From NCBI GenBank assembly GCA_019117125.1, contig DXAL01000013.1:1-64000 (forward strand): a DNA stretch of 64,000 nt. Reading direction: 5' to 3'. The position numbers and the translations under genes were made by a program. Below, one piece after another: positions 37,355 through 46,076 of this stretch (the first letter of the stretch is position 1; each line of letters opens with the position of its first letter). The notes beneath the pieces were generated by a model. The model made no database searches. It was given only the letters and a program-made list of their open reading frames with translations, and was not told the origin of the DNA. Origin of the DNA: Candidatus Mediterraneibacter merdipullorum. GTDB taxonomy: Bacteria; Bacillota; Clostridia; Lachnospirales; Lachnospiraceae.

Positions 37355-38237
37355 CAATCCGTATCTTTACCAGGTCCGCGGCGTGCTCTCTCAACTCTTT
37401 CCGGTAGAGCGCTCCGCGGTATCTTTGTATCTGCCGGACGGTCCGTCCCATCTGCTCTGCAGCCTGCACATCATCCGCGCCGTATGCGAACAAGTTGAAC
37501 GCGCAGCTGTTGCGGACATCCTGGGCGCTGTAATCCGGTATCCCGGCGGCAGCACAGTATTTCTTCATCATCCGGCTGATGTACATCGTATTCAGCGGTC
37601 TTCCGCTCCGGTTGTAAAAGAGCGTGGGAAACCTCTCCCGCCACGCCATATAGTCTCTTAAAATCTCCCAGGCGTCTTCCGGGATATAACAGGGCTCTTC
37701 CCTGCCGGAGAGCGTCACGCAGGCGCCCTCCCCATATTCCAGGAAATCCGCTTCTCCTCTCAGCGATATGATTTCCGTGGAAGTCAGTCCCGCCCGGTAT
37801 AAAAGGGTCAGAATCGTATACGCCATCCGGTCGCCGCAGGCAGCGCCAAGAAGGGCGTCCATGTCCCGGACCGGCACGTGGTCTGCAAGGCGGGACTCTT
37901 TTTTCATATTCTTCAGGTAGGGATAAAAATAGTCATACTCGCTGCCCGGCATGTATACCCCCTGCTCCATCAGAAATGAGGCAAAAGAGTGAAGTTCCCG
38001 GAATTTCTTCGTGCGCGTGATGGGGCTGAGCCTCCCCTCTTTCACACGCTTTGTCGTGTATTCGTAGTATCTCCTTACATCTTCCCGGTCTGTCCGGACA
38101 AAGGGCTTCCCCGTCTGCCGGCAGAATTCCAGAATATCCGACCAGTAAGACGCCTCCGTCGTATCACTTTTGAATCTCTTTTTGAACTGTTCCCACAGAT
38201 GCCTGCTGACAGGTTCCTGAATCTCTTCCCGGTTCAA
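37344..38237 (-). CDS. Tyrosine recombinase-like protein lacking catalytic residues
   Basis: The 297-residue protein has an N-terminal SAM-like core-binding domain (LWEQFKKRFKSDTTEASYW) and a C-terminal catalytic-fold domain. The active site is degenerate: the first Arg box reads AGLTSTEI instead of GLRxSE, the HxxR box reads AQDVRNS (His to Gln), and the late LGH motif reads MGR; the second Arg and a Tyr (QRYRGALY) remain. It may bind DNA without recombining it. The start is TTG (38237), six bases after GGAGGAGGG; the ATG at 38297 lies upstream of the predicted transcription start. No att sites or phage genes are nearby. Confidence 0.78.
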   Translation of the reverse strand: MNREEIQEPVSRHLWEQFKKRFKSDTTEASYWSDILEFCRQTGKPFVRTDREDVRRYYEYTTKRVKEGRLSPITRTKKFRELHSFASFLMEQGVYMPGSEYDYFYPYLKNMKKESRLADHVPVRDMDALLGAACGDRMAYTILTLLYRAGLTSTEIISLRGEADFLEYGEGACVTLSGREEPCYIPEDAWEILRDYMAWRERFPTLFYNRSGRPLNTMYISRMMKKYCAAAGIPDYSAQDVRNSCAFNLFAYGADDVQAAEQMGRTVRQIQRYRGALYRKELREHAADLVKIRIEKP

Positions 38238-38297
38238 CGGCTGCCCTCCTCCTGCTTTTACGAAGCAGTCTGAATAAATGTTACATGTATTATTCAT

Positions 38298-38326
38298 ACT
38301 ATAACATTTAGGATGGCTAAAATCAA
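38298..38326 (-). promoter_or_regulatory. Sigma-A promoter of the recombinase-like gene
   Basis: TTGATT, a 17-base spacer and TATAGT lie on the minus strand, about 60 bases before the TTG start at 38237. Its position rules out the in-frame ATG at 38297 as the main start. Confidence 0.75.
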
Positions 38327-38338
38327 GAGCCATCCGGG

Positions 38339-38404
38339 TCAATTGACTTCCATGCCTGGGCTGAGCGCCTGGGTATCCTCTATCGTAAATTCCATGGTCC
38401 TCAT
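38339..38404 (-). pseudogene. Short reading frame after the cupin gene, possible gene remnant
   Basis: An AGGAGAGCAGAAG ribosome binding site is followed by a 21-codon frame (begins MRTMEFTIEDTQALSPGM). It starts 24 bases after the cupin stop, like a fourth operon gene cut off early. The recombinase-like gene's promoter begins just beyond its stop. It may be the 5' remnant of a lost gene or a tiny peptide; I do not recognise it. Confidence 0.3.
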
Positions 38405-38428
38405 CTTCTGCTCTCCTGCCGCGCTGCA

Positions 38429-38755
38429 TCAGTCGTAGATAATCAGCGCCATAAAGACAAGGTTTTCCGTACCGGAATTGGAAAGGCCGTGACTGTGCCC
38501 GTCCGGAGTGTATGTGATGTCTCCGGCTTTTACCGGCCGTATCCTTCCGTCGTCGTCGTAGTTTCCCTCACCGGAAAGAATATAGTATGTCTCGCTCTCG
38601 TTGTGGTGGGTGTGATATCCCACGGAACAGCCGGGCTCCAGCGTTACTTCCGCGTAGAGCCTGCCCTTGTCTTTTAATTCTTCCTTCCCGAGGATGTGCC
38701 GGATAAGCGCGTGTCCGTTCCCTCCCGCCATATGTTCCACTCGTTCTGCTTTCAT
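38429..38755 (-). CDS. Cupin-domain protein
   Basis: A single-domain cupin of 108 residues. The two cupin motifs are complete: GYHTHHNESETYYILSGEG (His, His, Glu ligands) and DGHSHGLSN (His ligand). It should bind a divalent metal and act on, or sense, a small molecule. GGAGG lies eight bases upstream of the ATG. It follows the aldo-keto reductase gene by 31 bases in an operon that starts with the AllA-like gene. Confidence 0.88.
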   Translation of the reverse strand: MKAERVEHMAGGNGHALIRHILGKEELKDKGRLYAEVTLEPGCSVGYHTHHNESETYYILSGEGNYDDDGRIRPVKAGDITYTPDGHSHGLSNSGTENLVFMALIIYD

Positions 38756-38786
38756 TGTTCTGTCCTCCCTGATTTCTGTTTTCCTT

Positions 38787-39932
38787 CTAGTCTGCTGTGT
38801 TCAGTCTGCCGGTAAAGTCCGCCATCACCTCGGATATCCGTATCCCCTGGGGGCAGATGCTCTCACAGCTTCTGCAGCCCACACATGCGCCGGGCTTCTT
38901 CTCTTCCGCATAGGAAGCCAGCGCCTCCTTCCCGTCAGACCCTCCGACTGTGAGGCAGTGTTCATTGTACAGCCGCAGAAGTTCCGGGATATCCAGCTCC
39001 TGCGGACATTTGCTCACACAGTACCTGCACGCCGTACACGGCACGGTCTTTTGTTCGAGCATCTGTGCGACCAGTTCCTCTATCACCGTCCGCTCCCTTT
39101 CGTCAAGCGGCTTCTCCTCCTGAAACGTAGCGATATTTTCTTTCAGCTGCGCCATATCGGACATCCCGGAAAGGATGACCTTTACCTGGGGAATGGACTG
39201 CACGAAGCGGAATGCCCACGCAGCGGCTGTTTTTTCTTCCGGTCGGAGTGCTCTCAGCTTCTCCAGATAGGAGTCCGGCACAGATGCCAGCCTTCCGCCG
39301 CGCACCGGTTCCATCACCCACACCGGGATGCCGTATTCCGTCAGGAGCTCCACCTTCTCCTTCGCATTCTGGAAGGTCCAGTCCACATAGTTAATCTGAA
39401 GCTGGCAGAACTCCATGTCCCTGCCGTATGCCCTGAGGAATCGCTCCAGGACGTCGAGATTCCCGTGGCTGGAAAACCCAAGATGGCGGATGCGCCCTGC
39501 CGCCTTCTGCTCCAGCAGATAGCGGCAGACTCCGTATTTGTCATCTTCCAGATAAAAGTCCACATTTGTCTCACAGACATTGTGGAGCAGATAGAAATCA
39601 AAATAGCCGGTCCCGCATCTTTCCAGCTGTTTTTCAAAGATTTCTTTCACTTTCCTGATATTTGCCTCGTCAAATCCAGGGAATTTTGACGCGAGATAAT
39701 ACTGCTCCCTCGGATACTTCCTCAGAAGCTCTCCCGTCACATGCTCCGACTCTCCCCCGTGATATGCCCATGCCGTATCATAATAATTGATGCCGTGCTC
39801 CATGGCATAGTCCACCATTTCGGACGCCGCCTCCATATCGACCTTCGAGTCGTCGCCGCCGATGACCGGGAGCCGCATCATGCCGAGTCCGAGCGCTGAG
39901 AGCTGAAGGTCCTGAAATTTTCTGTATATCAT
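38787..39932 (-). CDS. Aldo/keto reductase with C-terminal 2x[4Fe-4S] ferredoxin domain
   Basis: The 381-residue protein combines an aldo/keto reductase barrel (MIYRKFQDLQLSALGLGMMR, GINYYDTAWAYHGGESE, ASKFPG, LLHNVCE) with a C-terminal ferredoxin-like domain holding two C-x2-C-x2-C-x3-CP clusters (CTACRYCVSKCP and CVGCRSCESICP). Such enzymes reduce carbonyls, perhaps with ferredoxin electrons, in anaerobes; the substrate is unknown. The start at 39932 follows GAAGGA by eight bases. It is the second gene of the AllA-like/reductase/cupin operon. Confidence 0.9.
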   Translation of the reverse strand: MIYRKFQDLQLSALGLGMMRLPVIGGDDSKVDMEAASEMVDYAMEHGINYYDTAWAYHGGESEHVTGELLRKYPREQYYLASKFPGFDEANIRKVKEIFEKQLERCGTGYFDFYLLHNVCETNVDFYLEDDKYGVCRYLLEQKAAGRIRHLGFSSHGNLDVLERFLRAYGRDMEFCQLQINYVDWTFQNAKEKVELLTEYGIPVWVMEPVRGGRLASVPDSYLEKLRALRPEEKTAAAWAFRFVQSIPQVKVILSGMSDMAQLKENIATFQEEKPLDERERTVIEELVAQMLEQKTVPCTACRYCVSKCPQELDIPELLRLYNEHCLTVGGSDGKEALASYAEEKKPGACVGCRSCESICPQGIRISEVMADFTGRLNTAD

Positions 39933-39954
39933 GTCCTCATTCCTTCTTTCCACA

Positions 39955-40461
39955 TCAGAGTTTCTCTGTTCCGATTTCAATGACGAACTGGTCTTCCTCC
40001 GGATAATCCACCACCGTGCAGTCATTGGCGTATGTGCACTCTGGCAGAATAATCATCGCCTGCAGCTCCTCCGCATGGACCGGGAGCGGCGCAAGATGCC
40101 AGATGGCGGAATTGATTTTCACCAGCGTCCCCTTCGGCACGATGAAGGCTTTCGTCAGTTCGGGCACGGGCGTCCCCGCAGATGCAGGCGCCACGTGGAT
40201 GACCATGTCGTCATTCAGTGGAAGGATGAGTTCCGGCGTGGTGGTGTGGTATTCCGCCTGGGTAATCTTCATCACATCCGGCTTCTTTACCAGGATGGGC
40301 GAGAATGCCGCCCTCGATGTGTAGGACTCGGTCACCCGGTCCGGGAAGAAGCGGTGTATCTCACCGTTCAGCGAATAACCGGAGGGCTCCGTCATGCTGG
40401 AAAACGTGCCGTAAGGTGCAAATGCTTCATACGTGATGGGTTCTGCCTGTACTGTTCTCAT
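39955..40461 (-). CDS. Ureidoglycolate lyase (AllA)-family protein
   Basis: The 168-residue protein begins MRTVQAEPITYEAFAPYGTF and contains INSAIWHLAPLPV, typical of the AllA family, which releases urea from ureidoglycolate in purine and allantoin breakdown. No other allantoin genes are visible, so the true substrate may differ. AAAGGAG lies upstream of the ATG and a strong promoter lies at 40509-40537, making it the operon head. Confidence 0.75.
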   Translation of the reverse strand: MRTVQAEPITYEAFAPYGTFSSMTEPSGYSLNGEIHRFFPDRVTESYTSRAAFSPILVKKPDVMKITQAEYHTTTPELILPLNDDMVIHVAPASAGTPVPELTKAFIVPKGTLVKINSAIWHLAPLPVHAEELQAMIILPECTYANDCTVVDYPEEDQFVIEIGTEKL

Positions 40462-40508
40462 AATCGTATCTCCTTTTCTGATGGCTGTGTACCTGATGAC
40501 ATACTGCT

Positions 40509-40537
40509 ATTATATCGCGCGTCATGGTCTTTTACAA
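40509..40537 (-). promoter_or_regulatory. Sigma-A promoter of the AllA-like/reductase/cupin operon
   Basis: TTGTAA, a 17-base spacer and a perfect TATAAT lie on the minus strand about 50 bases before the AllA-like gene. Confidence 0.85.
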
Positions 40538-40570
40538 TCCCGGTCCACAGATAAAAGGACGGGCATACAA

Positions 40571-40609
40571 CGACGGGGAGCCGGCACATCCTCAGCCGGC
40601 TCCCCGTCG
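40571..40609 (-). terminator. Hairpin terminator after the ABC transporter operon
   Basis: A perfect 15-bp GC-rich stem with a 9-base loop lies 35 bases after the ABC ATPase stop. The following sequence (TTGTATG) is a poor U-tract, so termination may be partial or helped by factors. Confidence 0.65.
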
Positions 40610-40643
40610 ATTTCAGGAAGATATTTCGTCTGCTGTCTCTGCT

Positions 40644-41285
40644 CTACTTCACCCGGGTCAGCACGCCCCCGTCCATCTCGCATATGGTATCGCACAGATA
40701 CGCAATCTCCGGTATGTTGTGGGCAGCCACCAGGATGGTCCGTCCTTTTTCCCTCAGGTCTTCCAGCAGGTCGCACACGTCCTGCGCGCCCCGCTTGTCC
40801 AGACCGTTAAAAGGCTCGTCCAGTACGAGCAGTTCCGGTTCCTCCATGATTGCCTGGGCAATACCGAGGCGCTCGCGCATGCCAAGAGAATACTGCCCGG
40901 TCTTCTTTTTGGAAAACGGGTCCAGACCAACCCGGGCGATGCTCGCCTGTATCTGTTCATCCGTCGCCTTCCGTCGGATGGCTGCAAGCCGCTTTAAATT
41001 CGCAAAGCCGCTCAGATGAGGCAAAAACCCCGGGCTTTCAATGATGATTCCCGCTGAGCGCGGGAAATCCCGGTCCTTTCCTATCCGCTCTCCCTGAACG
41101 ATGACAGTCCCGGAATCCGGCTGAAGAAAGCCGCAGATGCACTTAAACATTACCGTCTTGCCGGAGCCGTTATATCCCATAATGCCGTGTATCTTCCCCT
41201 GCTCAAAGGAGTGGGTGATGCCTTTTAGCACCCGCTCATTCCGAAACGATTTTGTCACATTGACAAGTTCTGCCGCATATTTCAT
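40644..41285 (-). CDS. ABC transporter ATP-binding protein
   Basis: The 213-residue ATPase has Walker A GYNGSGKTV, a signature YSLGMRERLGIAQAI and Walker B LLVLDEPFNGLD. The short length and the modified signature fit the exporters of the lantibiotic/bacitracin-resistance type. It overlaps the preceding permease gene by four bases and is the last gene of a six-gene set that includes a two-component system, a lipoprotein and two permeases. Confidence 0.92.
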   Translation of the reverse strand: MKYAAELVNVTKSFRNERVLKGITHSFEQGKIHGIMGYNGSGKTVMFKCICGFLQPDSGTVIVQGERIGKDRDFPRSAGIIIESPGFLPHLSGFANLKRLAAIRRKATDEQIQASIARVGLDPFSKKKTGQYSLGMRERLGIAQAIMEEPELLVLDEPFNGLDKRGAQDVCDLLEDLREKGRTILVAAHNIPEIAYLCDTICEMDGGVLTRVK

Positions 41286-42172
41286 CTCTCTCCCTCCCCG
41301 ACCTGCACAAAGCTGAAATCATACTTCCTCATCCGCCTGCCCGAAAGCGCCAGAAAAACCGTGTTCAAAAGCAGGAACAGTCCAACGCTCACATGAAGTC
41401 CCGGCAGATAGTCATACCCGAAGTCATGCATGGGAAATGTGGCGTGCCTGAGAGGCGAAAGCCAGCCGCACAGCACATTTGCCCGGTACAGCACCTCCGC
41501 CGGGATATCAAAGATGCGGCGGATGAGCTCTGCATCCAGCAGATAGCCGTACAGGTTGATGAGGAGCACGCCTACCACGCCTGCGGCATTTCCTGCCGTC
41601 AGATTGATGAGCAGCATCAGGGACGCCACAAACAGCGAGTACAACAGCATCAGCAGGAAGACCGCCGCCGCGCAGGCGTAAGGCGTGGACATCTCCATGG
41701 TCTTTAAGGAGACCGGCACCTTCCCGTCCCCGCCGTATGCAAAGGCAGCCGACGTCCTGCTCCACACATTGCCGGTATATGCCCAGGGCATGGCAAGAAG
41801 GGATTCCACAAGGAGCAGGAACAGGTGATAGAGGGTGACTGAAAACACGACATAGACCACCTGCCCGGCAAGCCAGATATTCCGCGTCGTGCGCGCCAGC
41901 CGGTAAGGCGTTGCCTGGTCGATAAAGGGCATGTCCGCGAAAAGGACCAGAAGAAGCACCGTGGAGAGGAGCACGGAGCCGGAATCTCCAAAAGTCCAGA
42001 TATAGGGCTCAAAAACCTGGATGGATGCATCGTAAGTCTGCGCCCGGGTGAGCATCTGGTCAGACAGCATCAGACAGAGCACGAGGGCCAGCGCAAACGT
42101 CATCCAGATTCGTGCATTCTTATGCCAGCCGGAAAAATTCTGTCCGGCAATCAGTCCGATTCTCCGAATCAT
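41282..42172 (-). CDS. ABC transporter permease
   Basis: The 296-residue protein has about six membrane segments (for example TVLLLVLFADMPFI, VVYVVFSVTLYHLFLLLVESLL, VFLLMLLYSLFVASLMLLINL). Sequence motifs are not diagnostic; the role rests on membrane topology and on overlap with the ATPase gene downstream and a second permease upstream (ATGA overlaps on both sides). The start at 42172 has AAAGGAGG eight bases upstream. Confidence 0.82.
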   Translation of the reverse strand: MIRRIGLIAGQNFSGWHKNARIWMTFALALVLCLMLSDQMLTRAQTYDASIQVFEPYIWTFGDSGSVLLSTVLLLVLFADMPFIDQATPYRLARTTRNIWLAGQVVYVVFSVTLYHLFLLLVESLLAMPWAYTGNVWSRTSAAFAYGGDGKVPVSLKTMEMSTPYACAAAVFLLMLLYSLFVASLMLLINLTAGNAAGVVGVLLINLYGYLLDAELIRRIFDIPAEVLYRANVLCGWLSPLRHATFPMHDFGYDYLPGLHVSVGLFLLLNTVFLALSGRRMRKYDFSFVQVGEGER

Positions 42173-42984
42173 CCCGTCAGCCTCCTTTCTGTCAGCTTCA
42201 CAAGGAACAGGATAAGGACCGCCATGAGCCCAAGGAGGATGGCGGCGCATACGCCCGCCCCGTAGAAAGACGGATATGCCCACTGCCTCGGGCTTAAGAA
42301 ATACAGGTCCTCATAGTACCGCTCCTGAAATACGGTAAGGACATAGTACAGGACAAAGGGCACCGCATAGCCCAGATAGGGATTCCGCCCAAGAACAGAA
42401 GACAGGCTTCCCGCCAGGGACCAGAGCGCCCCGTTCAGGAAACAGCATGCAAAAGCCGATAACAGTTCCCGGATACCAGGCGCCGTCTGTACGGCAGATG
42501 CCGGACCATCCATTGCGGCAGCTGCCGCCTGCGCTAACTCCGCCGCCTGTGCGCTCACATCCGGGATGCCGGCGCACCAGGGGATGATGACCGCCAGCGC
42601 CGCTCCCGCTGCGATTGCTGCCGTCAGTCCTCCGGAAAGCGCTGCCCCTGCCGCTTTTCCTGCCAGATACGGCTTCCGCCCGGCTCTGGATACGAGAAAG
42701 AGCGCATACCGGCTTTTCAGCTCTTCCTGGATATTTCCCGCCGATGCAAGAGGGACGAAAAGCGGAAGGAAGAGAAGGCTCTGCCCGGAAGAGATACTGT
42801 AGAGGAACACGCATATCCACGCCGGTCCCTCCGCCGAACCGCCGGACCCGGCCAGATAGGAGCGGTAAGGATACGCTGCCGCAAGGAAGGCGAGAGCAAG
42901 CAGGAAGCCTCCGCAGAGGAACCGCCGGTTCCACACTGCCGCCTTCACTTCCGGCATCCAGGGATGTTTCTTTGCTGTCCGCAC
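42169..42984 (-). CDS. ABC transporter permease
   Basis: The 271-residue protein is very rich in Ala and Leu, with about six membrane segments and an extracytoplasmic loop rich in Ala and Gln (SAQAAELAQAAAAAMDG). Translation starts at GTG (42984), five bases after GAGGTG. It overlaps the next permease by four bases. With the ATPase it would form a heterodimeric exporter or an immunity pump; the substrate is unknown. Confidence 0.8.
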   Translation of the reverse strand: MRTAKKHPWMPEVKAAVWNRRFLCGGFLLALAFLAAAYPYRSYLAGSGGSAEGPAWICVFLYSISSGQSLLFLPLFVPLASAGNIQEELKSRYALFLVSRAGRKPYLAGKAAGAALSGGLTAAIAAGAALAVIIPWCAGIPDVSAQAAELAQAAAAAMDGPASAVQTAPGIRELLSAFACCFLNGALWSLAGSLSSVLGRNPYLGYAVPFVLYYVLTVFQERYYEDLYFLSPRQWAYPSFYGAGVCAAILLGLMAVLILFLVKLTERRLTG

Positions 42985-42993
42985 ACGCCCACC

Positions 42994-44559
42994 TCAGCTT
43001 TCCACTGCGCCGCCGTCGATGGCGCTGAACGTAAAATATACCCATCCGGTATCTTCGATTTCATCCCTTCCGGTCAGCTCCGGAGCACTGCAGCCTGCCA
43101 TCAGTTCCACAAACCACGCCGGCACCGCCCAGGCATGGTCCGGTTCCCCGTATGCCGTCACATAGGTATAGCCAAAGGCAAGGTCCTCCAGTTCGTACCG
43201 GAAGCGGGACAGGCTGTCCGCCGGCTGTGCTCCCGGAAAATAATAGGAAATATAGTCCACCATCCGTTCCTTCATGTTTTCAAAGGGCAGGATTTCCACG
43301 TTTTCCGCCACCGTGGAAACGGTTTCGCTCATCCCGTCCCATACAAACTGTCTGACTCCGCTTTCTGTCACAACGACCGTCACTGTCTCCACCGGAAATG
43401 CCGGTGCATAGGACTCTTCCACCGTTTCAGACACAATTCCGTTTAACCTTCCGCCGTAGCGGAAGTCCACGCCCAGACCTCCCACTTCATTCAGGAACGT
43501 ATAGGCATATCCGGCTTCCGCTTTTTCCCGGTCCGCCTGCCAGAGACTGTCCTCCGCCGTACCTCCCACAGGCTCGGGATACGTGCCCTCCGGGAACCAG
43601 AGCACCGGCTCTGCACGGGCAAAAACCTTATCCGTGATGCCCAGGTCATGCAGTACCGTTTCCGCCTGCTCTCTTCCCTCTTCTTTCCGGATATTTTCCT
43701 CCGTCATCTTCGCGGTGCATTCATCCAGGATGGCTTCCCACTGCCGGTCCGTATCTGACACATCTTTGTATTCATTGTGCGTTCCTCTGTAACTGTCGAT
43801 ATTCTGTTTCTGATAGAGCACAGCATCCCCTTCCATCCACTCAAAAGACTGGGAAAGACCTGCGTCCGCATCATAGTTTCTCACCTCGATGCTGCCCGTT
43901 CTCTCCTCTCCCACATCCGCAGAAAAGAAGATTTCCATGGCGTCCGTCTCCGGGGAGACGTAAGAGGAGCGCTCGGAAGCCGCGTCATCGCCCGGGTCCG
44001 CCTGTCTTGGTCCGAAGGACACTTCCGCCTTCTCCGCCGTCTGCCCGTCACCTTCGGGAGCGGCGGCAAGCCCGTTTTCCAGCCGTTCCATCCGGTATGT
44101 CAGTCCGGTGTCAATGGTGTAGACTGCATAGACGCCTTCCATATTCCGGATGCGGTCAATCTTCTCCTGAAAGACCTCTTTCAGGACCGGCAGCGGCTGA
44201 TAGAGCTCCTGACCGTCCGCAAAGTATGCCGTCAGTTGTTCCAGTTCCTCCTGGGTCATGGAATGCTGCGCCATCTCAACGACCGGCAGGTTCCCTGTCT
44301 CAATGGAACTCAGTTCGATGTCCGCCTCGAATATCCACCGGTCTTTGCTCCACTTCACGGTCTCCTTCCACTCCTTCGGAAGCTCGATGATCCGGGTATC
44401 CCCTTCCGGGAGCGGGTCGATGACCGCATCCTTGGAAAGTCCCCCTGCCCGGCTTGCAACCGCGCTCTCCTCCGGCGTCTCCCGGCAGCCTGAGAGAACG
44501 GCTGCCGTCAGCACGGTCAGAAACCCTGCTGTCCATATCACGTTCCTTCTCCTTTTCAT
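42994..44559 (-). CDS. Lipoprotein of unknown function (DUF6034-like)
   Basis: The 521-residue protein has a lipoprotein signal peptide: MKRRRNVIWTAGFLTVLTAA followed by the lipobox LSGC with Cys25. The rest is acidic and extracytoplasmic, with several YxVxT-type beta segments. The layout resembles lipoproteins of Lachnospiraceae annotated DUF6034; I cannot confirm this without a profile search. The start at 44559 follows AGGCGG by about ten bases. It lies 101 bases after the sensor kinase and nine bases before the first permease, so it may deliver or sense the transporter substrate. Confidence 0.75.
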   Translation of the reverse strand: MKRRRNVIWTAGFLTVLTAAVLSGCRETPEESAVASRAGGLSKDAVIDPLPEGDTRIIELPKEWKETVKWSKDRWIFEADIELSSIETGNLPVVEMAQHSMTQEELEQLTAYFADGQELYQPLPVLKEVFQEKIDRIRNMEGVYAVYTIDTGLTYRMERLENGLAAAPEGDGQTAEKAEVSFGPRQADPGDDAASERSSYVSPETDAMEIFFSADVGEERTGSIEVRNYDADAGLSQSFEWMEGDAVLYQKQNIDSYRGTHNEYKDVSDTDRQWEAILDECTAKMTEENIRKEEGREQAETVLHDLGITDKVFARAEPVLWFPEGTYPEPVGGTAEDSLWQADREKAEAGYAYTFLNEVGGLGVDFRYGGRLNGIVSETVEESYAPAFPVETVTVVVTESGVRQFVWDGMSETVSTVAENVEILPFENMKERMVDYISYYFPGAQPADSLSRFRYELEDLAFGYTYVTAYGEPDHAWAVPAWFVELMAGCSAPELTGRDEIEDTGWVYFTFSAIDGGAVES

Positions 44560-44660
44560 CTGGTATCCACCGCCTCTCGTTTTTCTTACAGGTATCTTAT
44601 CCGAACAGAGCACGTCTGCGCAAGGAACTGGACATGAACCAAAGCGTATGCGGACACCGG

Positions 44661-46076
44661 TCACTGCCCCACATCAAAAAACGTGATTCGCACTGTAAAA
44701 GTCTTTGCCTCCCCTTCATACTCGATTACCCCGTCGTGTTCCTCCACGATGCGCTCCACACTCTTCAGCCCGTATCCGTGCAGGGTCCCATCCTCTTTGT
44801 CTGTGAGAAATCCCCGCCCTTTCTTTTCCGGCGCTTTTTCTGCTGTATTTTGTATCTCGACATAGAGCATCTGGTTTCGCTGTTCGATCTTTACATGGAT
44901 TTCTTTCCCGGTATCCGTCCCTGCTTCCTTCCCGTCTGTTCCCATCCGCTCGCATGCCTCGATGGCATTGTCCAGGAGATTTCCAAAGAGGGCGCATATC
45001 TCCCGTTCTGCAAACGGGAGACGGGACAGGGGCGATGCCTGCAGGTCAAAGGAAATCCCCTTCTCCCGCGCGGTGGAGCGCTTCTGCCCGAGAATCAGGT
45101 CCAGAACATGGTTTCCCGTGTAGACCCATGTATCGGTCCGGGCAATCCCTTCCTGCAGACTGTCCACATACCGTGCAAGGCTGTCATAGTACCCGCTGTC
45201 AATGTATCCGCGGATGACGAGATAATGATTTTTCATATCATGCACCAGCTCCCGGTTCTTTTCCACAGACCCGCGCAGCTCTTCATATTTGTGCTGCTCC
45301 ATCTCTTCTTTCAGGAGCAGGAACTCCTTTTCCCTGCGGATGCTCCGGTTTTTGAATACCAGTATCACGACGGCAGCCACAAGGATGACCGAGAGAAGAA
45401 GGTGGAAAAAACCGTCCCGGAGCGATATGCCCACCTCCGAAATGCCGGACGCCGCATGCAGAAAGCCGTAATTCAGAGAATCCTGATACCCCAGGACAAG
45501 CCCGCAGAGCACCGCGCCTACTGCAGACAGAAGCATCCGGTATTCCCGAATCTGATGCCGGATGCCGGAGCTGCGAAGCCGCGCTGACACCGGGAGCAGC
45601 AGCAGAAGCACAAGAAATCGGATGCCGCAGAAGACCGAATTCACAGAATCTCCCATCAGCAGATAGATATTCGGACTTGCGGTTTCGGAATAGACGACGG
45701 AGCAGACCAGCGACGCCATGGAGACAAAGACATAGGAAAGAAGCAGGGAAAAGCCGCTGTATGACATGCTGATGCCTGCGATGAGCAGGAAATCCTTCCG
45801 GTAAGCAAGCCACATTCCGATGATAAGAACCACCAGTCCATACAGAAACGCCTGGTCGCTGAACATGGAGCCAATGCGGTATTCCATCCCGGTGAGGACC
45901 CCCATGAAGGCAAACAGCACCCAGGCAGCCACCCGCCCGGTGCGTCCTGTCTTTCGGATATCCGGGAGGATTCCCGTGACAAGATAAATAAACAGTGCTG
46001 TATCCAGGACATTCAGGATGACCCATACCGGAAGGCTGCCCGCCGTCTCCACAAGCTGCCATACTCCTTTTTCCAT
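44661..46076 (-). CDS. Sensor histidine kinase, GHKL (AgrC/HPK10-like)
   Basis: The 471-residue protein has six or seven membrane segments (residues 1-240), a coiled linker and a kinase domain with the phospho-acceptor H279 in ELVHDMKNHYLVIRGYI, the N box NLLDNAIEACE and a late GYGLKSVERIV motif. The topology and the HDxKNH box match peptide-sensing AgrC-type kinases. Its ATG overlaps the stop of the response-regulator gene by one base. It likely controls the downstream lipoprotein and ABC transporter. Confidence 0.92.
   Translation of the reverse strand: MEKGVWQLVETAGSLPVWVILNVLDTALFIYLVTGILPDIRKTGRTGRVAAWVLFAFMGVLTGMEYRIGSMFSDQAFLYGLVVLIIGMWLAYRKDFLLIAGISMSYSGFSLLLSYVFVSMASLVCSVVYSETASPNIYLLMGDSVNSVFCGIRFLVLLLLLPVSARLRSSGIRHQIREYRMLLSAVGAVLCGLVLGYQDSLNYGFLHAASGISEVGISLRDGFFHLLLSVILVAAVVILVFKNRSIRREKEFLLLKEEMEQHKYEELRGSVEKNRELVHDMKNHYLVIRGYIDSGYYDSLARYVDSLQEGIARTDTWVYTGNHVLDLILGQKRSTAREKGISFDLQASPLSRLPFAEREICALFGNLLDNAIEACERMGTDGKEAGTDTGKEIHVKIEQRNQMLYVEIQNTAEKAPEKKGRGFLTDKEDGTLHGYGLKSVERIVEEHDGVIEYEGEAKTFTVRITFFDVGQ

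Noticed and set aside
37344-38429. Integrated phage or mobile element carrying an integrase
   Set aside because: The recombinase-like protein lacks catalytic residues and I see no att duplication, tRNA gene or phage genes on either side.
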